Assembly: GCA_949318235.1 (NCBI GenBank)
Contig: OX439132.1
Span: forward strand, 24,539,102-24,603,101
Direction: 5' to 3'
Length of the DNA stretch: 64,000 nt
DNA from: Ecdyonurus torrentis
Lineage: Eukaryota > Arthropoda > Insecta > Ephemeroptera > Heptageniidae
The stretch's first letter is position 1. Each line of letters starts with the position of its first letter. The position numbers were made by a program, and so were the translations under genes. The notes beneath the pieces were generated by a model. That model was given only the letters and a program-made list of their open reading frames with translations, ran no database searches and was not told the DNA's origin. Positions 47,586-60,948 of this stretch are shown in pieces.

Positions 47586-50500
47586 ACTATTCGCTCTGTC
47601 ACCCCTGGGAGTCACGCAACCCACGTGCCCTCTCGTAAACTATTATGTACACGAGACAAAATTGTGCAATAGAAGCTCGTATAAAATTTTTCATGTTTAA
47701 CCCTTACTTTATAAATACCATTTTAAATGTTTTAGATCGCAATGAAATTAACTTGGCATAATTTTTAACTGTAAATGTAAAAAAAAAAAAAAAAAAAATG
47801 CTTTACCTATACAGAATACTGTATAAAGATTTTTGCTTAAGAGGTTTATAAAAATACTATAATATGGGATAAAAAAGTTATATGTAGGATGCTAATTCAA
47901 TATTTTTCAATAAATATTTCCTTTTTGTAAAATAAACTCAAAGAGGGAAAAATATGAGATATTTACATTTCAAAAGATTTTGAGAAAAGAGAGAGAGAGA
48001 GAGAGAGAGAAGAGATGTGGTTTGATTTTAAATTTTTTACGTATACCAAACCACCTTTGACGACTTATATGCATTAAAAAAAGGTAAAGTAATGCAAAAA
48101 TTCATGGGGTGAAAATAAACTTCTTTCACGTTCCTTGCTCTTTGATAATGTACAATTAAATCAATAATAGTGATCAATGATCATCTTCAATTTCAATAGA
48201 AGGTATATAGACTAGTTCTGTGTAAAATAATTATTACATATCATTTGGTTAATGTTATTGCTGCGTCGATCGTTTACAAATGAGCAATCGTAGGACAAGT
48301 GCACTCAAAAATGTAAAAAAAAAAAAAATAATAATAATAAATCAATGATTTAAGTTTATTGTCTTGATTAATGTCAGGGGGGGGGGACTTATATTTTTTT
48401 TTCTTTATCATTTAAATATATTTTTATTTTTAATAATAAAAAAACTCTGTAAAAAATTAACGTTACATTCAAACAAACAGTCTGAATAGCAATTTTCTTC
48501 TTTAAATAACTTATCTATTCAACTAGAACTTTGCATATAAACTAACTGAATAAAAAGCCATTTATCGGATAAGTTTAGGATATAAATGCACTAGTATTTT
48601 GTTTGGATTATTTGTGTCTTTAATACACTAAATAGTATATTTGAAAATAAATCTGGTTTACTTTTTTCAGATATACATACAAAATAAATATAAGATATTC
48701 TATATTATATTGCAAAGTGAGAATTGAAAATTCAAACCTTTTTTTCCCCTTTTATTCACATGATGGCTTATAGCTGAAAAATATATAGCATCTTCTCTTT
48801 TACATTTTCAAATTCAAAGCTATCTTTAGAGATACCAGTGTACGATTTCTTTTGTTTTTTATTTCATCTCGTACCAAGATATATATAAATTTTTGGTTTT
48901 ACCTTTTGAAATATTTAATGAAATTTCATACTGTATGTTTATGAATTAAAATTAAATTCTGTGAAAAAGAAAAGCGTAAAATGAATATACACTTATATAT
49001 GCAAGGAAACTTTTAAATTATAAGAAAAATATTTTCAAAAGTCATCTTCTATCCTTTTGATGTTGTGTGCAGCATGAATTTAAGCCATCCATGTATAGGA
49101 AAAGAAATGCAGTTATCTCTTCTCAGATTTATTCTACTTTAAAATATAGTGCTATTTTTGTGCAATATATATCCTTTCAAAAGAAGAGGGTTAAAAAAGT
49201 GCTACTGTCAAAATTAAGTTTTTTTTTTTTTTTTTCAATAAAATTTGCATAAGACAAGATAGCAATTTTAACATATTTTCTGTAATAATAATAATTATAA
49301 AACTTTTATCAGTTTTTTATATTTTTATTAGCTTGTTACGCTTCAGTAAATATTGTATAAATCGGCTTAACAAGTTTATTTAAAAAAAATTAATAATATT
49401 AAATTTTAATATTATTTTTTCTTTCTTTATAATATAATCTACTGCTTACTGGAGAGGAATTAACTTCTTTTGTTGTAGTATTAATGAATTGATTTTTTTT
49501 TAAATATATTTTGCTTTATTATTATTATTTTTGATCGTCTCACTTAGAAGATAGTAATGCTAGTAAGAAGTTCCTCTAAAACTCAACAGAAAAAAAAATC
49601 AAGAAATAGTCTTCTTTTTCTATGCTTAATTAATAATATTAAAAAAACTTGTATTTTCATACATTCTTACTGCTAATGAAAAATAATGGGACGAACACAC
49701 ACACACTAACATGTTTCCTAAAATTGTAATATTATTAAGTATACATGTGTTTCTTTGAAGAAATTCGAAACACATAAAATACATTACAAAATTACAAGTA
49801 AAACAACCATCACTGAACTTTCTTTTTTTTTTTAATTTCAAACTTTAGACAAGTTTTTTTTTTATCATTCAAAACAACGTTTAAAAAGGCATTTAAATAC
49901 CGTAAGACAAAAACAAGAGTGGTAATAGTGCTTTATCAAACGATTTATTTTCCTTTATAATATGTAAAAAAAAGTTTTGTATAAAAAAAACTCCTTCCCT
50001 TCAACTATTTTTCATCGACTTTAATAGATTGCTTTACATTGAGTTATGTGTACATAATATGAAAGGGGGGGGGGGGGGGGTATTGGGAATGGAAAACGAT
50101 TTATTCTAAAGAGAGACAGCGTCGTGTTTAGTTGATGCATAGAAATTATTTGTAGATATTTGAAGCGTACAAAACAAATTACAAACAAAAGACTGCTAAC
50201 TACACGTGTGTAAAAATATCTCTAGTCTTTTATAATACTGTTGAAACGTAATACCCATAATCTATAGAATTATATTTTAATACACTACTCGAATTTCTAT
50301 TTAAAACAATGCAAAAGAGATTTTCTGTGATATTTTAAATATTGCTCAGTTGTGAGAGATTTAATCTCAATAATTCAGAGTGTTATAAAACCTTTAAAAT
50401 AAGGATTTCTAAATTTTAAATTTACACTTAATATTGAAAACGGAAGGATTTATTTGGCGAGGTGCAATAATTACCACCCCCTCCCACAACCCCTTAAATC

Positions 50501-51649
50501 CGAAACGTTGTCTCTACGGATTGTTATGAGTTTCCTATATTAAATTTTATTTCAACATTTTAAACCTCTCTTCCTCGGGTAACAATTGGGTACTATAACG
50601 ACAAGAGCTCTGCACTTGCCCAACGTTTTAGGTCCAAAGGTCGTGCCTAATTTTTAGGTATTTTTCAAATCCTTGCTGAAAAAACTTAACAGAAACTAGA
50701 AATAGAATTTCATATGCATCTTTATTTATTTAAAAATATGTATGAGTGTCTTGAAATTGTTGGGTTAAAGGTAAAAGTGGGCCAGACATTTGCCAGGCCT
50801 AAACCTCACCCTTTCAATTGTATTTTTTATATATTTTTGAATAAAGACGAATATTTATATTTATTTATTATAAGTAAAAAAAAAAAAAATTATATATACA
50901 TCATTAAAAAGTCAAAATATTTTAGCAATTCTGCTTCTCTCTCTCTCTCTCTCTCTCATTTCTTGAATTATTCCTGCTATACTAAGTTCTTTAATGTAAC
51001 GAGTTCATATATGACATGCTATACATGCAGGTAGAGATGAAATAATTTAGGCATTGGATTACAAAGTAGTATCTGAGCATGATAATATGATCTCCCTTAC
51101 GCATGCATCAGTAAAATACAAAAAATCAATAATCAAACTTCATATAGTTAAATTTTTGTAATAATAAAATTTTATGATTGTAAATTTTTATACTATTACA
51201 GGGGTAAACAATTTTTATATGCTGCATGAATGTTTATTTTTATTGTTTCAACCTATATTTTTGAAACTAAATTTTTACTATAAAAATATCCCATCCCAAC
51301 TATACAGATTTAGATTTATTGTAAAATCAAACTATTTTTTATGAAATTTGTAGTCATAAAAGTAACAAAAAATGTCTCATATAGAAAATAAAAAGGACAT
51401 TTGAAATTCTGCATAAACATTTTTGTTATATAAAAAAAAGGTACGTTGTTTATATAAATCATAGAAAGAAGGAAAAAAACAGAAACCAATAAAATCTAAA
51501 AATATTATCATTCTGTTTTTATTATTAAACAATTTTACAATACGTTTCCTTTTATAGAGTGGTTTTTTTCTTTATTTTTTTGTCTCGATGAAAAATAATA
51601 TATATAATACTGAACGTATAAGAAATGTAATACTCGACATTTTATATTT

Positions 51650-51681
<32 letters not shown>

Positions 51682-53460
51682 GTTATGAAATATCCATATT
51701 GGTGGTATACATGCTCTACGTATATACGTATGTCATCATATAAAAATCAATAAAATGAATACCAACAATAGTATGTGTACATATTATAAACTTTAATGTA
51801 TGTGAAAATTATTACCAATTTTATGCGATATATGCAAATACTCTCTAAACTAAATAAAATATTCATTTTTGCTATTTATTTTTAACAAACTTTACACTGT
51901 AACACCTGCATCGTTGTTTGCCATTTTTTTAATGCAGGTATTATTATTACTATTGTTTATAAATATTATTTAAAGGTGTAATTTATTTTATTGTCGTGTT
52001 ATATCATGAGATTACAGTGTTTTATGAACAGCAGTATACCAGAAAACAGAAAAATCGAAATTGTTTTGGCAGGATTTTTGAAAAACAAACAAATCATAAA
52101 ATTTGAGATTATTCATTATCATTTCTTTTATCCTACAATCATAATATGCGATGAACCAGCTTGGACTAGAAAACCTCTAGCTATAGGATAGACTATAGCT
52201 TTATATTTAGTTTTTAATATTATTAAATCTCAAATACAAGTATATACGCGTATAAAATCATAAAAAAATATAAGGCTTTACTTTAAATATATATATGCAT
52301 TAAATAATCTGAGTTGTTAATAAACTTATCATTTGAAACACCTTTAAATTGATAATGAGATATTTTGAAGCAAACAGAGTATAGCTGCAATCTATAAAGC
52401 TACTTTAATTTAATGAATGCAAAAAACCTTAAGAAAAAGTATTAAAAGAAACTAACAAAAAAAAATTGTGTTTTGAATTCAGACTTTGTTATAATTTTGT
52501 ACGTAATAAGTCTGATATATCTTATTAGGGTGCGGTTTTCTCTTTATGTGCACGTTAAAGTACTTATTATTTCTCAAGTATATGTTTTCAAGAATGTTGA
52601 CATACGAAAAGCAGTGAAGCTTACGTCCTTATACATACGGAGATATTATTCTTACATATAGCGCACATAGACATCATAACAGCAAAAAGCCCTTCTCTGT
52701 TTGTCATAATACCATCCACCATAGAAAGCCCACTTGAGAATAATAAGAGATAATAGTTTGCGTCCTGACAATATTTCATAACCACAACCCTATTTCATAC
52801 TCATACTCTCAAATTATTCTTTATTCTGTATAAGTTGGGTATACCATATACCCTTGTTTATTTCATAGTGGTCACTGGTCAGTGTTGTGGCTTTTATTGT
52901 ATGATATTATAAATGAATGACATACTTATTAAATGTAAATACATTATCATTATATACGTATTAATTATATATTTCATGTTGAGTTCCATAATGTCTAATT
53001 AATAATTAAGGTTAATTCTACATGTTCGGTTAAATGATTGATTATTATAAATTTTCATTATTATAAAATTAAAAAGTTTTAAATGGGAAAATAATATAAA
53101 ATTGTTTTTAAAAGCTATAAAGGGAAACTTCTACTTTTAACATTGAAAATGTTATGAAAAGAGGGTTTAAAATTCACCTGTTTGCTCTTTGTTATTTTTT
53201 TCCTCTTTTGTAAGAACTCTTTCCCTCTCTCATCATTTTCACTCTCGCTTTTACCCTTTTAAGTTTTAATATAAAAACAGTACCGCCCATATGACAAAAA
53301 AACAGAAACACATACAACGTCTTTAAGTAAAAAGTGTGATTTTTTTCCTATTCTTTTTTACTAGATTTAAATTACACATTAGAGGGCGTAAATATCAAGT
53401 TATGTGTATCTTTCTTTGTCACCTGAGTCAAGATAAAAAAAGGTTTTGTAAGTTAAAAAA
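47583..53460. other. A+T-rich stretch without recognised gene
   Basis: It begins after the A30 run of 47553-47582. It holds a short GA tract (47989-48010), G10 (48378), G16 (50065), a 14-bp CT tract near 50940, T29 (51653-51681) and a G+C-richer patch at 50455-50640 with no recognised motif. No gene. Confidence 0.4.
50065..50080. repeat. G16 run
   Basis: One of several isolated G or C homopolymers in otherwise A+T-rich DNA; others are at 9221-9235 (C15), 26350-26364 (G15), 30168-30181 (G14) and 48378-48387 (G10). Confidence 0.95.
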
Positions 53461-53462
53461 AA

Positions 53463-53555
53463 GTGAAACAGAGAGAGAGAGAGAGAGAGAGAGGAGAAAA
53501 AAATAAGAAAAAATAGGGTGGGGTATAAGAAAATAAATTTGAGGAATGTTAACCA

Positions 53556-53589
<34 letters not shown>

Positions 53590-53598
53590 CTGTTTCAT
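53463..53598. repeat. (GA)n/(CT)n pair forming an extended hairpin
   Basis: (GA)n at 53471-53493 and (CT)n at 53559-53586 face each other. The inverted match continues outside the microsatellites, with TGAAACA on the left and TGTTTCA on the right (53591-53597). The pair may therefore derive from an inverted duplication rather than two independent expansions. Confidence 0.5.
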
Positions 53599-54727
53599 CT
53601 TGTTTTGAGTTGCTCCTGTCGATATTACAGAAATATCGGAAGTAACATCGATGTGTCAAAATAAATTATTAAACTATCGAACTGTACATAAAAAAAAAGA
53701 AACATCAAGTGAAATGATGCAATAAATTTGTTAATGAAAATATTTATAAAAAAGAATTTTAAAAAGTAATTTGGGTACAGTAGTTACGTTTAGTATTGTA
53801 ACTATTAAATTGTCTCCATTTTAGAAATACTTCTGAGGTTCCTACTATAAAAGGTAACATAATATTTATTTTGGAAATCTGTGGGAAATTTTGCTATTAA
53901 TATCAAGAAATTGCTATTCTCTTGGCTTGTAACAAAAAGAAGAAAAAAATCTATATTGCAAAATAAAAATAATAATATTTCCGTATATCATGCAATATCT
54001 TGTCAAAATAGTAATTTACTATTACTATAAAATACTTGTTATATCGATAATTTAAAAATATCGATGTAATACAATGTACATGCAACCCAGTTTTAAGTCA
54101 GTTTAGTGGCTTCTTTGAGTGAGGGTGGATCTCTCTCTCTTTACTCCTCTTTTCATCTTAAAAGTTTTCATACATACAATGTTGTCGCTAAGATCCCCAG
54201 GTATGTAAGGATTATAAACTAAACTAAAGCAGGTAGTTTACTCAAAACTTTCCTTATACATTGCTCTAATACCGCGAATCACATAAGAAGCTTAAAATAG
54301 ACTAGAGAATTTCTCCATATATTGGATAAAAGTATAATTTTAAAGTAAAGTTGTAGAATAATTTATTATACAAGTTCAAATTATTAGGTAAATATTAGTT
54401 TATTTTAGTTTTGTATTTTAAAGTTTTGATCGAGAAAATACAATTTCCTTCCTGGAAATGAGTTTTAGAAAATAGTCAACAATTCTGTAAATACTTATTC
54501 TGTTTCTCTGTTGTTGTTTTTTATTATTATTTATTCATCATAAACATTGAAATCAATATATTTTATAATTATTTCGAAATTTATTCGTTTAGTATTGAAT
54601 TTTGTGGACAAGTAAAAAAAGTATTTACCACACGAGCTCTATTATAAATCACTTTCAGTGTTTTTTTTTATATAAATAAATATATTATTATTTTTATTCA
54701 ACCAGCAAACCAATATGCACACTGATG

Positions 54728-54851
54728 TACAGCTCTGGCCAAAAGTTCCCGAACGATTTGCATAGGCAACCTGCAAGCACACTATGTTATCTTTATGAGA
54801 AAACGCAGCGGCCGCCGCTGCCCCGTTCGGGAACTTTTGGCCAGAGCTGTA
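54728..54851. mobile_element. Tc1/mariner-like miniature element with TA duplication
   Basis: Perfect 29-bp inverted repeats (54727-54755 and 54824-54852) begin GTACAGCTCTGGCCAAAAG and continue TTCCCGAACG. TA dinucleotides at 54728-54729 and 54850-54851 fit TA target duplication. CAG-CTCTGGCCAAAAG ends resemble Tc1/mariner-type termini. The element is only 120 bp between the TAs and has no ORF. Its core is unusually G+C-rich, with a short stem GCAGCGG/CCGCTGC around a NotI-like octamer at about 54805-54821. The perfect arms suggest recent activity or strong constraint. Confidence 0.85.
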
Positions 54852-54852
54852 C

Positions 54853-57088
54853 GTATACGTATACAGTGGAATATAAATTTACATTTTAATATATTTTTAT
54901 TTAAATAAATATCGTTACAAATAATAAATTATTCTTTAAATTTGAGCCAAATTATTCTGAAATGTTAAATACAGCTCATCTAAAGTATTTTGCGCACTAT
55001 TTTTTATTTTGTATATATATTTTTTTTTTACATGACGTTATTAGCTATTTATAAATCATGAAGTTTAATCTATGAAGTTAATTTATTCTACTTTTATATT
55101 TTTGCTATTTTTTAAATTTTTTTTTTCTTAGCCGGAAATTTGTAGTTTAAAAAACCTACATGCTTGACGTTAATGAACAAGTACGACGTCACTTTTTGTT
55201 TTTATTTGACGTCTATGCGATATTTACTTTTAACAATTAATAAACAAAATCACACAATATTTGTAGCCCTATTTAGATAAGAAATATGTTTCAAAGTACA
55301 TAGGAAACATTACTAACTCTTTTACTGTACAATATTATTTTTATTTCTTTGATAACTATAATGTGTTGCGAGTTTATTTCCAGTGACTATAAAAATAGTA
55401 AATAATACTCAAAAAGTTATGTAATCTACGTTTTATTTTTTTTCCTTAAGGTCATTTTTTTTTTCTTACCATCCTTATGGAAGCATCAATAGAATCCAGG
55501 CACTAGCTGTATTGCACTACTATCTTGGCCTATATTTCTTATATATATAGAGCTCTTATCTCTCCTGCAAAGGTGTTCAGTATTGTCCTTTAACTTCAAG
55601 TTAAACGCATTCATACATATAAAAAAAAAAGTGATTGCGTGTGCGTGTATGACAAAATTTACGATGCATTGAAGTCTATATTTTATCTTCTAAATACAGA
55701 GAGGATGTGAAACACTGAGAAAATATTTAGTCAGAAAGGATGTTAATATTTCTTATACAGTGAGGTATCAATTTATGGGCTTTTAAAGGAAAGTATATGT
55801 GGTCGTTATAATGATTTATATCATAAAATAGGGGTGAAAAGGTGAAAAAAAAGTTTCTTATTGAAAAATAGTAATTTAAGACAGAATAAAAAATATATCA
55901 TTTTTTAACTTTTTTTTTTTTTTTTTTTTTTTTTTTCAGTTTTAAATTATATAAGTATTAAATCGACGAACGATATTAATACAAATCTTGTTTTATTATT
56001 ATTAATATCCCTTGATGCGTTTATACACGCGGGGAAAAATTATTTAAATATTGTAACTGGTAAATAGTAACCTAAAACACGTATATTACAATACTCCTAA
56101 TGTGTAGTTGAAATGTACTTTTACTATAGTACATTTTTACCTGTATCAAGTACCAATATTTCAGGTAAATATTTATCTACTGTACTGCAACAGGATTTAT
56201 TGAGTCTCTATATAAAAGTGTGACCATAATAGAAGTATTTTTTTTTCTTGTGTATCATCACTCACTCGATTCTAAAATTATAATAATAATTTATGATGAT
56301 TTCATAAACTTGATATCGACTTAAAGCCGTAATATTATGTCTTCAAAGTTTTGTATTGTTTAAGTTAAGAAACACGACGTCTCAGTAAGCATGTTTATAA
56401 AATAAGTTTGATGTATAATGTGTTATAGAACTTTCATGTCTCTTCTATTATAAAAAGTTTTCTTTATAGATGAAGAATAATGTGAGTACTTCATAATATA
56501 CAAGTGTAGATTTATTTTATATTGCAGTTTTATATAATGCAGCATGCTGCACTTTGCTCTCCTTTGTTCTCAACTTTTTATATAGACACAGTATAATATG
56601 AGTGTTCTTTTATATTTTTCTTTGTAGTTCTTTTTTATAGCCATTCGTTTTATTTGTTAATCGATGAAATATAATACATATTGTATAATGTATGAGAGTT
56701 GTTAAATATCATTTCAAGTCTCAATTTTTTGCTTGATTTTTTTTTTTGTGATATTAACTCTTCAAAAAACTTTAATTAGAAAAATTCTTAATTTTGAATC
56801 ATTAAATTATTCTTTGTTTAAATATAAATTATTTAACGGCGTGTTGCACCTGAAGTAATCGTATTATATTATGCAGTCTGCACGGATGCCAATACATAAA
56901 CATTGCTAACAAGCCAAATTAAACAATATTTAATCATATATATTAACACAATTTTTACAAATTGAATAAAATTATGTGGCAGAGCATTGTAAAAAAATGT
57001 AAAAGAGCATAATTATTTATGCAATTCCAAAATAGTAACAATCATGCTAAAACATAAATTACGTAGACTTTTTTTTTCTGTGTGCTCT

Positions 57089-57122
<34 letters not shown>

Positions 57123-58000
57123 TTGTAGAGTTGTTATTATTATTTATATATATTGGTAATTAGTTTAATGTTTTAGCACTTGGAACTTATTTGAATTAGC
57201 TTTTTATTTTCAACAAAGACAATAGAAGCTCAGAAAAGCATGCTATACTCACTCGCAGTAGAGATTATTCAGAAAGCACATGCACAGTTTGTTTGTTAAG
57301 TACGTAGTATAGAAAGCTGATTTTACCAATAACTGATGATATACAATTTCATTGGAAATCGATAACCGATATTTTTCGCACCTTTGTATCACTTTTGAAA
57401 AATCACTTTCATTCATCTTTTCCGTTTCTATATTGACAACATTCACACACACACACAAAAGAATTGCTTCACGGTTTTCTTTTTATATTCTTTTCTATAT
57501 AGCAAATATACTTGCGTTATACATTGTGGAAAGAAATTTTAATAGAAAACAAAAATAATAAGGATTCTTCAAAATACACTGATGAGAACATCTATCATTT
57601 TTATAAGTAACTATTTTTCTTTAATTTTTAGTTCGCATTTTTAAAAGGTTGAAAATAAAATGTTGAAAAAATTAAATTGTAAAATTTTATATGTATGAAT
57701 CTTACTTTTCTCGTATATTGTTTTAAGCATTAAAAAAACATTTTTAATGATGTGCTTTACTTAAATTGAAGTATATTGCACGATTTTTTTTTCTTCTTTG
57801 TCTTTTTATTTCTCCTTCTGTATTTTTACATCGAGTCATTTATATGAAGTTATGAAAAATACCTCTCTTGTTTAGTTGGTCCACTCTTCTGCATGATTCT
57901 GGCGAAACAAATAAAATAATATTCTCTCTTTTTCACATAACTACAAGTTTGCAACAAACTTTTATAATATGAAATACACGTAAAAGTTTTACTCAGCGAT

Positions 58001-58040
<40 letters not shown>

Positions 58041-58943
58041 AACTGCAAAACATTTTTGTTTAATATGCTGTCATGTTGCGTATATAAAAATAGTATCTCT
58101 TTTGTTTTAGTGTGGTGGTATTTTTATATTCAGATTTAAATTATAAACAGAAATATTATACTGGGTAAAAAAAAAAAAAAAAAAAAAAAAGATCATCTGC
58201 TTTTTAATTTAAAAAAGTAACAGACATTTTTATATTTAAAATTCAAATTAAAATAAAAAGTTATGAGATTTTTATATATATAAAACACATTACAGTTTTA
58301 AGGTATATATTTTTATTATATAACACGATCTCTTTATTATTGTATATTAATAATAAAAACATTATTAAAATTATACAAGTCTTATAGAAAATTGAAATCA
58401 ATTTCAAAACATGAGTGATTTACCAATTCTTATGTCCGTTTATGTAAGTAAATAGTGTCCAAATTTTAGGTATGCAAATTTACATAGTTAATTGTATAAG
58501 TGTGCAGCATTATTTACTCAATAGCATCATGAATATTCCTTTAACCTTATTATACATACAACGTACACCAAGTACATATATAAGATTATATATAAAAGCT
58601 CTTAATTATACATTTTCATTAACAATTAAGAAGAGAAAAGGCTTAGAATTAATGAACATTGTCTACTTAAAATCTCCCCCTCTTTCTTGTTCTTACTAAT
58701 TATATTTTATTTGCATACTTGACGACAGATCTCTCTATATTAAATATATATATATATAACAGTCTATACTTATAATAATATATTTGAGAACCTTACTTTA
58801 AGTCAATTCTCATACTTGTTGTTATTCATTTTATTATAATGTGACGTTTCGAAAAGTAACTCTTGATTCTAAGGAATTTGTAATAGTGGTTGTAAGTGAT
58901 ACTTTTTATATTAAGTTTTGAATGTAATGAGAGATACAAAAAG

Positions 58944-58985
<42 letters not shown>

Positions 58986-59125
58986 CATAACCTCTCTACA
59001 ACTTGTTTCAATATATAAAATAAAAAATGTGGTCATACCCGTGATTTTCTTTACCGCTTTAAAAACCACTGATGATAACATATAATAAAAAATATAAAGA
59101 AATATAGGTTAATATCAATTCGATT
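54853..59125. other. A+T-rich stretch with long T runs
   Basis: It holds T27 (55910-55936), T29 (57092-57120), T31 (58007-58037), an A run near 58167-58190 and the AG microsatellite at 58.95 kb. A short inverted repeat AATGTAC/GTACATT lies near 56112-56135. No gene. Confidence 0.4.
58949..58983. repeat. (AG)n microsatellite
   Basis: A pure 35-bp tract. Confidence 0.95.
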
Positions 59126-59157
59126 ATTGATGTATCGTCTATAGACGATATATCAAT
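59126..59157. repeat. 32-bp near-perfect palindrome
   Basis: ATTGATGTATCGTCTA is followed directly by TAGACGATATATCAAT. The 16-bp arms have one mismatch and no spacer, and the central 18 bp are perfect. It is too tight for an RNA hairpin, so a dimer-binding site or a chance palindrome is more likely. Confidence 0.7.
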
Positions 59158-59742
59158 TAGATAGCTAATATAGAATGAAAAGAAGTTTCTATGTGGTAAA
59201 TTGAAAAATATTAAATGTTATTCAATATATTTATAGTGTGCCTATACATTCAGAAAGTATTAGATAATAGACTGTAATGTCTTAGTTAAGAGAAAGAATA
59301 ATCTTTGTATTAAAATTCAATTTGTTATTAATTTCTCCCTAAAAAATAAAAAATATACTGTATAGTGTATATAATGCTACACACAAAAAAGTTTAAATAG
59401 TCATTCACAAATTATGTTATGTGTATATACATGTACTAAAATATAAACTATAATTCAAATAAATATTTACAAATCTACTGTATTATAAAATATGACAAAA
59501 AAAAACTCGGTTTCTAACACTACATCTTGTTGTAAAATGTGATATTTTTAATCACAACAAGAATCGATTTTTTGATCAAAATAAAGGTAACAGAAAAAGC
59601 TTTAGAACTTTTTTTTTCTTTTTCCATCTCTTATTTTTTCTTTGTATGAGTCGATCTGGCATCAGTCCAGACATATTTGAGATACATTCGTTCAGTTGAC
59701 GCCAGTTTATTCGAGCACACGTTAATATCAGGTATCGATAAA

Positions 59743-59747
<5 letters not shown>

Positions 59748-59826
<79 letters not shown>
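59748..59826. repeat. (TA)39 microsatellite
   Basis: A 79-bp pure tract, the longest TA run here. The Ile-Tyr frame is an artefact. Confidence 0.97.
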
Positions 59827-59830
<4 letters not shown>

Positions 59831-60207
59831 TCATGTACCGTATACAGTACATTACTCAACAACAGTCAACTTCAATGTATCAATCTCTCCCAACAGACTC
59901 TCACTAGCTGTCTCTTTGTATTTTTGGTAACCTGCCTCGTATCAAAGAACAATAAACTCGTTCAATGTGTGTTCAGTGTGTTTGACACATTATATTTCTC
60001 TTTGTTTCATATATATATAGTTATTTTTTCTATATAAAATAACGAAGTATTAAATCATACATGTGTAAGAGAAATTGTTACAAACAAAAATTGAAATTAC
60101 AAAAATAGAATTGATACACTGAAAAATAAATTCCTAAAAGGATCCTTGTTTCAAAACACTAAATCAAAAACGTAAAATTCATAAGTTGGTAACATCATAA
60201 TATTAAA

Positions 60208-60727
60208 ACATATTATGTCCCTCAATCCTGATGTACTGCTCACACACTGGGGTTAAGAAAAACTATAAGGCAAGCAACTTTATAGGAATACATTACGTCA
60301 TGAAATCCAGGTCTAAAACAGAAATAGTAGAGCGTGTTGCCTATACTTTACAACTTTTCTTCCCATTTTGTGAAAGGGTTAAAACCTCTCTGTAGACTTA
60401 GGAACATGCCTTTTTATATAATTGAACACAAAATGGGACCTTTGAAACTGATGTTAATTTTCACCAGGACCCAAACGTAAACACACAAGAGAGCATGAAA
60501 AGTCTGTAAAGTAGGCAATTCACGGCGACTCTGACGTCAGAGTGGCCGTAATGCATAAGAAATTGTTGTGCAGGTTGCATAAGTTGACATTTCTGATTTG
60601 TCTCTTTGACGTTGCAAGTGAATTTTGGGTCAAAATAAATATATTTTCACAAATCCCATTTTGTGTTTAATAAATTAAAAAAGCATGTTTCTGGGCCTGG
60701 AGAGGGGCTTTAAGGGACATAATATGT
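60208..60727. mobile_element. Palindromic MITE, family 2, interrupted by a TTAA MITE
   Basis: The left terminus at 60208-60225 (ACATATTATGTCCCTCAA) has 17 of 18 bases matching the reverse complement of 60710-60727. Inverted similarity extends inward for roughly 65 bp to GGCAAC at both arms once the inserted 60379-60713 element is removed, leaving about 190 bp. It shares termini and arm sequence (GTAAAGTA then GGCAAC) with the copy at 22.77 kb. The outer boundary may extend further by weak similarity. Confidence 0.65.
60379..60713 (+). mobile_element. TTAA MITE, diverged relative of family 1, nested in another element
   Basis: 335 bp with TTAA at 60379-60382 and 60710-60713. The left end TTAAAACCTCTCTGTAGAC pairs with the reverse complement of the right end, TTAAAGCCCCTCTCC. 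Both arms continue with AACATG, a T run, and AACACAAAATGGGA, the motif also found in family 1. The interior shares AACTGATG, AGAGAGCRTGAAAA and TGTAAAGTA with family 1 in the same order and orientation. TGACGTCA lies at 60532-60539 inside the palindrome CTCTGACGTCAGAG. It interrupts the right arm of the palindromic element at 60.2 kb. Confidence 0.75.
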
Positions 60728-60843
60728 GTATATGTACTGTATAATAGCCTCGTCTCGTAATTTATCATACTGAAGGAATTGATTTTGAGGACATTGTCAC
60801 TTAAAACAAATCGTTTACATATATACTGATAAGACTATGGGCT

Positions 60844-60948
60844 GTAAGCTGCAACCTCTAGTTAAACCTTAAAGGTATATTTTTTTTAATTGTTGCAACA
60901 ATCAAAATAACAACTTACCAGTTTAACTAGTTTAGCGTTGCAGCTTAC
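60844..60948. mobile_element. 105-bp inverted-repeat mini-element
   Basis: GTAAGCTGCAAC at 60844-60855 is the exact inverse of GTTGCAGCTTAC at 60937-60948. After a 4-bp size difference a second block pairs, CTAGTTAAAC on the left with GTTTAACTAG on the right. The interior is about 55 bp and contains a T run. It lies about 130 bp beyond the nested cluster at 60.2-60.7 kb. No related copy is seen in the window. Confidence 0.65.
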
